From positions 325,459 through 389,458 of the forward strand of contig NZ_JEMG01000001.1 in the NCBI RefSeq assembly GCF_000600295.1: a DNA stretch of 64,000 nt, written 5' to 3'. The position numbers and the translations under genes are program-made. Below are positions 59,033-64,000 of the stretch, one piece after another (within the stretch, counting starts at the first letter, position 1; each line of letters begins with the position of its first letter). The notes under the pieces were generated by a model, which worked only from the letters and a program-made list of their open reading frames with translations, had not been told where the DNA came from and did no database searches. The DNA comes from Hylemonella gracilis str. Niagara R. GTDB taxonomy: Bacteria; Pseudomonadota; Gammaproteobacteria; Burkholderiales; Burkholderiaceae_C.

Positions 59033-60391
59033 ATGAACAAAGCCATCGACGCTTCCCTGCTGGCCCAGACCACTGCCCATGCCCCGGCCATGGACGCTTT
59101 CTGGATGCCCTTCTCCGCCAGCCGCCAGTTCAAGAGCGCGCCACGCCTGCTGGCCAAGGCCAAGGACATGCATTTCTGGACCCCCGAGGGTCGCCAGATC
59201 CTGGACGGCGTCGCCGGCCTCTGGTGCGTGAACGCGGGCCATGCGCGCCCGAAGATTGTCGAGGCGGTGCAGAAGCAGGTGGCCGAGCTGGACTACGCGC
59301 CGCCCTTCAACATGGCGCACCCGAAGGCATTTGAGCTGGCCGAGCGCCTGACCCAGATCACACCCGCAGGCTTGAACCGGGTGTTCTTCACCAATTCGGG
59401 TTCGGAATCGGTGGACACCGCGCTGAAGATGGCGGTGGCCTACCACCGGGCGCGCGGTCAAGGCACCCGCACCCGCTTCATCGGCCGCGAACGCGGTTAC
59501 CACGGCGTCAACTTCGGTGGCATCTCGGTCGGCGGCATCGTGGGCAACCGCAAGACCTTTGGCCCCATGCTGACCGGCGTGGACCACCTGCGTCACACCC
59601 ATGACCTGGCGCGCAACGCCTACAGCCGCGGCGTGCCCGCGCACGGCGGCCCTGAACTGGCCGAGGACCTGGAGCGCATCGTGGCCCTGCACGATGCCAG
59701 CACCATTGCCGCCGTGATCGTCGAGCCCGTGGCCGGCTCCACCGGCGTGGTCTTGCCGCCCGAGGGGTACCTGCAGCGCTTGCGCGAGATCTGCGACAAG
59801 CATGGCATTCTGCTGATCTTCGACGAGGTCATCACCGGCTTTGGCCGCCTGGGCGCGCCCTTTGGCGCCACGCGCTTCGGCGTCACGCCCGACCTGATGA
59901 CCACGGCCAAGGGCATCAGCAACGGCACGGTGCCCATGGGCGCGGTGTTCGCGAAGCAGGTGATCCATGAAACGTTGACCAACGTGGACAGCGCGCCCCA
60001 TGTCATCGAATTCGCGCATGGCTACACCTACTCGGCGCACCCACTGGCCTGCGCGGCGGCCCTGGCCACGCTGGACACCTATGCCGAAGAGGGGCTGCTC
60101 ACGCGCGCCGCCGAAATGGAAAGCTACTTCGCCGACGCCTTGCACGCGCTCAAGGGCCTGCCGCATGTGATCGACATCCGCAACATCGGTCTGGTGGGCG
60201 CCGTCGAACTGTCGCCGTTGGCTGGCTTGCCGGGCAAGCGTGCCTTCGACGTGTTCCTCCAGTGTTTCGAGCAGGGTGTGTTGATCCGCACCACGGGCGA
60301 CACCATCGCCATGTCGCCGCCGCTCATCATCTCGAAGGCCCAGATCGACCAATTGGTCGGCACTTTGGCCGAGGTGTTGAAACGGGGTTGA
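59033..60391 (+). CDS. Omega-amino acid--pyruvate (beta-alanine) transaminase
   Basis: The 452-aa class III, PLP-dependent transaminase moves an amino group from an omega-amino acid or diamine to pyruvate. Motifs are FWMPFSASRQFKSAPRLL at the start, VFFTNSGSESVDTALKMA (PLP phosphate), IGRERGYHGVNFGGISVGG, the cofactor Asp in ILLIFDEVITGFGRLG and the Schiff-base Lys in TTAKGISNGTVPMGAV. The wording fits beta-alanine--pyruvate transaminases closest. I chose the ATG at 59033; the open frame upstream is leader. It heads the amine-degradation genes that follow. Confidence 0.9.
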   Translation: MNKAIDASLLAQTTAHAPAMDAFWMPFSASRQFKSAPRLLAKAKDMHFWTPEGRQILDGVAGLWCVNAGHARPKIVEAVQKQVAELDYAPPFNMAHPKAFELAERLTQITPAGLNRVFFTNSGSESVDTALKMAVAYHRARGQGTRTRFIGRERGYHGVNFGGISVGGIVGNRKTFGPMLTGVDHLRHTHDLARNAYSRGVPAHGGPELAEDLERIVALHDASTIAAVIVEPVAGSTGVVLPPEGYLQRLREICDKHGILLIFDEVITGFGRLGAPFGATRFGVTPDLMTTAKGISNGTVPMGAVFAKQVIHETLTNVDSAPHVIEFAHGYTYSAHPLACAAALATLDTYAEEGLLTRAAEMESYFADALHALKGLPHVIDIRNIGLVGAVELSPLAGLPGKRAFDVFLQCFEQGVLIRTTGDTIAMSPPLIISKAQIDQLVGTLAEVLKRG

Positions 60392-60422
60392 TCGAACGCG
60401 ACGGGTCCGACCGGATGTGTTT

Positions 60423-61778
60423 ATGTCCTTGCTCAAGACCGACCAGGAACTGACCCGGAACTCGTATTACGTCGCCACCGCGCCGCGCACGCAGCGCTAT
60501 GCCGCGCTGCAGGACGACGTGAGCGCCGACGTCGCCGTGGTCGGTGGGGGCCTGGCCGGCCTGTCGGCTGCGCTAGAACTGAGGGCCAGAGGCTACAGCG
60601 TGGTGCTGCTGGAAGCGCGCGAGCTGGGCTGGGGCGCCTCGGGCCGCAACGGGGGCCAGGTCATCGCCGGGCTGGCCAGCGATATTTCCGTGATCGAGGA
60701 GCAGTTGGGCACTGCCGCAGCCCGCCGGGTCTGGGACATGACGGTCGAGGCCGTGAACCTGGTTCACGAGCGCCGCGCGCGCCATGCCATCGACTGCGAA
60801 TGGCAATCCGGTTACCTGACCCTGGCCGTCAACGCGCGCAAGGCCAAGGCGCTGCGTGCCTGGCAGGAGGAGATGTACCTGCGTTACGATTTCCAGAGTC
60901 GCTGGATCGAGTCGCAGGACATGCCGCGCTGGATCGTCAGCCCGCGCTTTCACAGCGGTGTCTACGACGATTTCAACGGGCATCTGCATCCGCTCAAGTA
61001 CACGCTGGGACTGGCGGCCGCGGCCGCGCAGGCCGGCGTGCGCATCCACGAAGACAGCGCCGTGACGGCCCTGCAGGCCCAGGCCGCAGGCGCGCTCACC
61101 ACGCTGCGCACCGAGGCGCGGGTCGTCGGGCGGGACGGTGTGGTCCAGGGCAGCGTGCGCGCCCGGTATGTGCTGCTGGCCGGCAACGTTTACCAGCAAG
61201 GCATCGCGCGGGCGTTGGAGGCGCGCATCATGCCGGTGGGCACCTACATCATCGCCTCCGAGCCCATGGACCCTGCCTTGGCCGGATCGTTGATTCCCAG
61301 TGGCGCGGCGGTCTGCGACACCAACTTCGTGCTGGACTACTTCCGCCCCATGCAGGACCACCGCATGCTCTACGGCGGACGTGTCAGCTACAGCACGGCC
61401 ACGCCCATGAACCTAGCCGAAAGCATGCGCAGGCGCATGCTGCTGTCCTTCCCGCAGCTGAAGGATGTGAAGGCCGAATACGCCTGGGGCGGTTTCGTGG
61501 ACATCTCCATGAACCGAGCGCCGGATTTCGGCCGCCTGTCGGAGCGCACCGGCGACCAAGGGCATGCCAATATTTATTATCTGCAAGGCTTTTCCGGTCA
61601 CGGCTTGGCGTTGACCGGTTTGGCGGGTAAGCTGGTGGCCGAGGCCATCGCAGGCCAGGCCGAGCGTTTCGACATCTTCTCGCGCATTCAGCATCGCGCC
61701 TTTCCGGGCGGGCGCTGGCTGCGTACCCCGGCGCTGGTGCTGGGCATGGCCTACTACCGCATCAAGGATCTGCTGTGA
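60423..61778 (+). CDS. puuB: FAD-dependent gamma-glutamylputrescine-type oxidoreductase (PuuB-like)
   Basis: The 451-aa product is a DAO-family flavoenzyme with the dinucleotide motif VAVVGGGLAGLSAALELRARGYSVVLLEA near residue 40 and the following GWGASGRNGGQV; later GYTW-like motifs include AWGGFVDISMNRAPDFGRL and YYLQGFSGHGLALTGLAGKLVAE. In the Puu route such an enzyme oxidises gamma-glutamylputrescine to the aldehyde. The ATG at 60423 is 31 bp after the aminotransferase stop; an in-frame GTG at 60417 is the alternative. Its stop overlaps the puuD start by 4 bp. Confidence 0.85.
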   Translation: MSLLKTDQELTRNSYYVATAPRTQRYAALQDDVSADVAVVGGGLAGLSAALELRARGYSVVLLEARELGWGASGRNGGQVIAGLASDISVIEEQLGTAAARRVWDMTVEAVNLVHERRARHAIDCEWQSGYLTLAVNARKAKALRAWQEEMYLRYDFQSRWIESQDMPRWIVSPRFHSGVYDDFNGHLHPLKYTLGLAAAAAQAGVRIHEDSAVTALQAQAAGALTTLRTEARVVGRDGVVQGSVRARYVLLAGNVYQQGIARALEARIMPVGTYIIASEPMDPALAGSLIPSGAAVCDTNFVLDYFRPMQDHRMLYGGRVSYSTATPMNLAESMRRRMLLSFPQLKDVKAEYAWGGFVDISMNRAPDFGRLSERTGDQGHANIYYLQGFSGHGLALTGLAGKLVAEAIAGQAERFDIFSRIQHRAFPGGRWLRTPALVLGMAYYRIKDLL

Positions 61779-62638
61779 ACGCGCCCACGCCCCTGTCCGC
61801 CCTGCCCCTCGCCACCAGCGCGGGAGCAGCACCTTCGGAACGTAAACCTCTGGTTCTGGTGCCGTCCTGCAACCGACAGGTTGGGGACCACCCCTTCCAC
61901 ATCGCGGGCAAGAAGTACATCGACGCGGTGCGTTTGGCTGGCTGCCAGCCTCTGGTCGTGCCCGGCGCGACGGACGCGCGGGAAATGCAGGCCCTGCTGG
62001 ATCTGGCCGACGGCGTGCTCCTGACAGGCTCGCCGTCCAATGTGCATCCCAGCCATTTCGAGGAAGGGGTGCAAGACCCCAGCCTGCCGCTCGACCCCGA
62101 GCGCGACGCCTGGACCTTGCCCTTCATCCGCGCCGCGTTGGAGCGGGGCATCCCGATGTTCGCGATCTGCCGCGGTTTCCAGGAAACCAATGTGGCGCTC
62201 GGTGGCAGCCTGCACCAGGCCGTGCAAGAGATCGAGGGCAAGAACGACCACCGGGGTGCGCCCGATGACCCGAAAGCGCCCCCCGAGGTGGTCTATGCGC
62301 AGGCGCATCCGGTGCGGGTGCAAGCCGGCGGGCGGCTCGCGGGCATCGTCGGGCAGGAAGAATTCCAGGTCAACTCGGTGCATGGCCAGGGCGTGAACCG
62401 CCTGGCCCCCGGCCTGCGCGTGGAAGCGCGTGCGCCCGACGGCCTGGTCGAAGCGTTTTCCGCCGAGACCGTGGCGGGTCGACCGGTACCGGGTTTTAAT
62501 CTTTGCGTGCAGTGGCACCCCGAGTGGCTGGCCGCGCACAACCCCATTTCGCTCAAGCTGTTCCGCGCCTTCGGTGAAGCCTGCGTGCTCTACCGTGATC
62601 GGCACCGCGCCCCTCAGCCAGCAGCGTTGCGCGCCTGA
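61775..62638 (+). CDS. puuD: Gamma-glutamyl-gamma-aminobutyrate hydrolase
   Basis: PuuD frees GABA from gamma-glutamyl-GABA in putrescine breakdown. The 287-aa product is a class I glutamine amidotransferase-like hydrolase with the nucleophile Cys in MFAICRGFQETNVALGGSLHQ, SVHGQGVNRLAPGLRVEA, and the His-Glu pair in QWHPEW. It starts at a GTG overlapping the puuB stop by 4 bp (GTGA), so the two are coupled. A short non-conserved N-terminal stretch precedes the fold. Confidence 0.93.
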   Translation: MNAPTPLSALPLATSAGAAPSERKPLVLVPSCNRQVGDHPFHIAGKKYIDAVRLAGCQPLVVPGATDAREMQALLDLADGVLLTGSPSNVHPSHFEEGVQDPSLPLDPERDAWTLPFIRAALERGIPMFAICRGFQETNVALGGSLHQAVQEIEGKNDHRGAPDDPKAPPEVVYAQAHPVRVQAGGRLAGIVGQEEFQVNSVHGQGVNRLAPGLRVEARAPDGLVEAFSAETVAGRPVPGFNLCVQWHPEWLAAHNPISLKLFRAFGEACVLYRDRHRAPQPAALRA

Positions 62639-62762
62639 AGCCCTGGCCCGGTCCGCAGGTCTGCGGGCCGTCGCAACGCCTCTGGCCGCGAGCAGGAACA
62701 GTCCGCCTTCGCGCTTCGCCTGCACCGGCCGTCATCCGTGAACAGAACAGTGGGAGATTTCC

Positions 62763-64000
62763 ATGGTTGAGAAAAACAACTTCGGCTTCGCCGAACTCGA
62801 ACGGTGGCTCAATGAACGCCGCGTCACCGAAATTGAATGCCTGGTGCCCGACCTCACAGGCGTGGCGCGCGGCAAGATCCTGCCGCGCGAGAAATTCACC
62901 GAGGATCGCGGCATGCGCCTGCCCCAGGTGACGGTGGCGATGAGCGTGACGGGGGAGTTTCCCGAGGACGGTCCTTACTACGACGTCATCGACCCGACCG
63001 ACCGCGACATGCAGCTGCGGCCCGACCCGAGCACGGTGCGCATCGTGCCCTGGGCCATCGACCCGACGGCCCAAGTGATCCACGACTGCTTTGACCACGA
63101 GGGCAAGCTCATCCCCTACGCGCCGCGCAGCGTGCTGCGCAAGGTTTGCGAGCTGTACGCCGCCGAGGGTTGGAACCCCGTGGTCGCGCCAGAGCTGGAG
63201 TTTTACCTGACCGCGCGCAACACCGACGCCAACACGCCGCTGCGTCCGCCCATTGGCCGCAGCGGCCGCGCCGAGACTTCGCGTCAGGCCTACAGCATCG
63301 ACGCGGTCAACGAGTTCGATCCGCTGTTCGAGGACATCTACGCCTACTGCGAGCAGATGGGCCTGAACGTGGACACGCTGATCCACGAAGTCGGCGCGGG
63401 TCAGATGGAGATCAACTTCTTCCATGCCCATCCCATGGGCCTGGCCGACGAGGTGTTCTTCTTCAAGCGCACCGTGCGTGAGGCCGCGATGCGTCACGAC
63501 ATGTACGCCACCTTCATGGCCAAGCCCATCGCCGGCGAACCTGGCAGCGCCATGCACATCCACCAAAGCGTGGTGGACAAGACGGGCCGCAACATCTTCA
63601 GCAAGCCGGACGGCACGCCTTCGGACGCGTTCTACCACTACATCGGCGGCCTCCAGCGCTACACACCGGCCGCGATGGCCTTGCTGGCGCCTTATGTGAA
63701 CAGCTACCGGCGCCTGTCGCGCTTCACGGCCGCGCCCATCAACATCGAGTGGGGCCAGGACAACCGCACGGTGGGCATCCGCTCGCCGATTTCCACGCCC
63801 GAGGCGCGTCGCCTGGAAAACCGCGTGATCGGCGCCGACGCCAACCCCTACATCGCCATGGCCGTGACGCTGGCCTGCGGCTACCTGGGCATGAAGAACA
63901 AGATCAAGCCCAAGGACGAGATGAAGGGGGATGCCTACCTGACGCCGTTTGCCTTGCCGCGTGGCCAGAGTGATGCCCTGGACCTGCTGCGCAAGGAAAC
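62763..64000 (+). CDS. puuA: Gamma-glutamylputrescine synthetase (glutamine synthetase family), 3' end cut by window
   Basis: The visible 412 residues belong to the PuuA group of glutamine synthetase-like ligases, which join glutamate to putrescine. Motifs are CLVPDLTGVARGKILP near residue 27, APELEFYL (metal Glu), GAGQMEINF, AKPIAGEPGSAMHIHQS (metal His region), and NRTVGIRSPISTPEARRLENR. A GGGAG stands about eight bases before the ATG. The gene follows puuD after 124 bp and runs off the right edge; only the last few tens of residues are missing. Confidence 0.92.
   Translation, partial: MVEKNNFGFAELERWLNERRVTEIECLVPDLTGVARGKILPREKFTEDRGMRLPQVTVAMSVTGEFPEDGPYYDVIDPTDRDMQLRPDPSTVRIVPWAIDPTAQVIHDCFDHEGKLIPYAPRSVLRKVCELYAAEGWNPVVAPELEFYLTARNTDANTPLRPPIGRSGRAETSRQAYSIDAVNEFDPLFEDIYAYCEQMGLNVDTLIHEVGAGQMEINFFHAHPMGLADEVFFFKRTVREAAMRHDMYATFMAKPIAGEPGSAMHIHQSVVDKTGRNIFSKPDGTPSDAFYHYIGGLQRYTPAAMALLAPYVNSYRRLSRFTAAPINIEWGQDNRTVGIRSPISTPEARRLENRVIGADANPYIAMAVTLACGYLGMKNKIKPKDEMKGDAYLTPFALPRGQSDALDLLRKE

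Overview
This is a gene-dense, high-GC chromosomal window from a betaproteobacterium, most likely a member of the Burkholderiales close to the Comamonadaceae. The inference rests on gene content and style: a fused TopB-SWIB beside a SET-domain gene, recA-recX, a stand-alone RfaE2, a YhdP giant next to glnE, a DUF3717/DUF1289 protein, and a fused indolepyruvate oxidoreductase. I saw no rRNA, tRNA, CRISPR array, insertion sequence or phage gene. Codon usage looks uniform, so I read this as ordinary core chromosome with a few accessory modules.

Layout, left half. Positions 36-1078 (minus) hold a secreted barnase-type ribonuclease, its barstar inhibitor and a short coding-like tail. Then come maeB (minus, strong terminator) and a small DUF2061 membrane protein. 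Positions 4172-9511 form a complete Fur-box-headed cell-surface signalling and iron-uptake unit: FecI-type sigma, FecR, a TonB receptor with a signalling domain, and a PepSY membrane protein. Next are pepP-murU (minus), then tkt, gap and a small lytic transglycosylase (plus). topB with a C-terminal SWIB domain (minus) faces away from a SET-domain methyltransferase, followed by birA and a SPOR protein. A TctD/TctE-like two-component pair and a MarR-type regulator lie before recA (with a LexA box) and recX, and argC closes this part.

Layout, right half. sucCD ends in a strong hairpin terminator. It is followed by a PP2C phosphatase, a metallo-beta-lactamase-fold cyclic nucleotide phosphodiesterase, a type IV pilin, moaC and a BepA-like M48 protease. 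terC is preceded by a clear yybP-ykoY (manganese) riboswitch with a matching promoter, and is followed by a strong terminator and an unknown 152-aa gene. Then come a DUF3717/DUF1289 protein, yaeQ, purB, a glutathione transferase, a degenerate HD-GYP protein, rfaE2, glnE, yhdP, a tiny membrane protein, mltA, the fused indolepyruvate oxidoreductase, and yajC-secD-secF with a terminator. The window ends in an amine-catabolism block: an EamA exporter and Lrp/AsnC regulator diverge from an omega-amino acid aminotransferase, a PuuB-like oxidase, PuuD and PuuA (cut by the window edge).

The most interesting items are the manganese riboswitch and terminator around terC, the pairing of two eukaryote-like chromatin domains (SWIB and SET) in divergent neighbours, the secreted RNase/barstar pair with its out-of-frame tail, and the HD-GYP protein that has lost its catalytic HD. 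I found no convincing wholly new multi-gene system.
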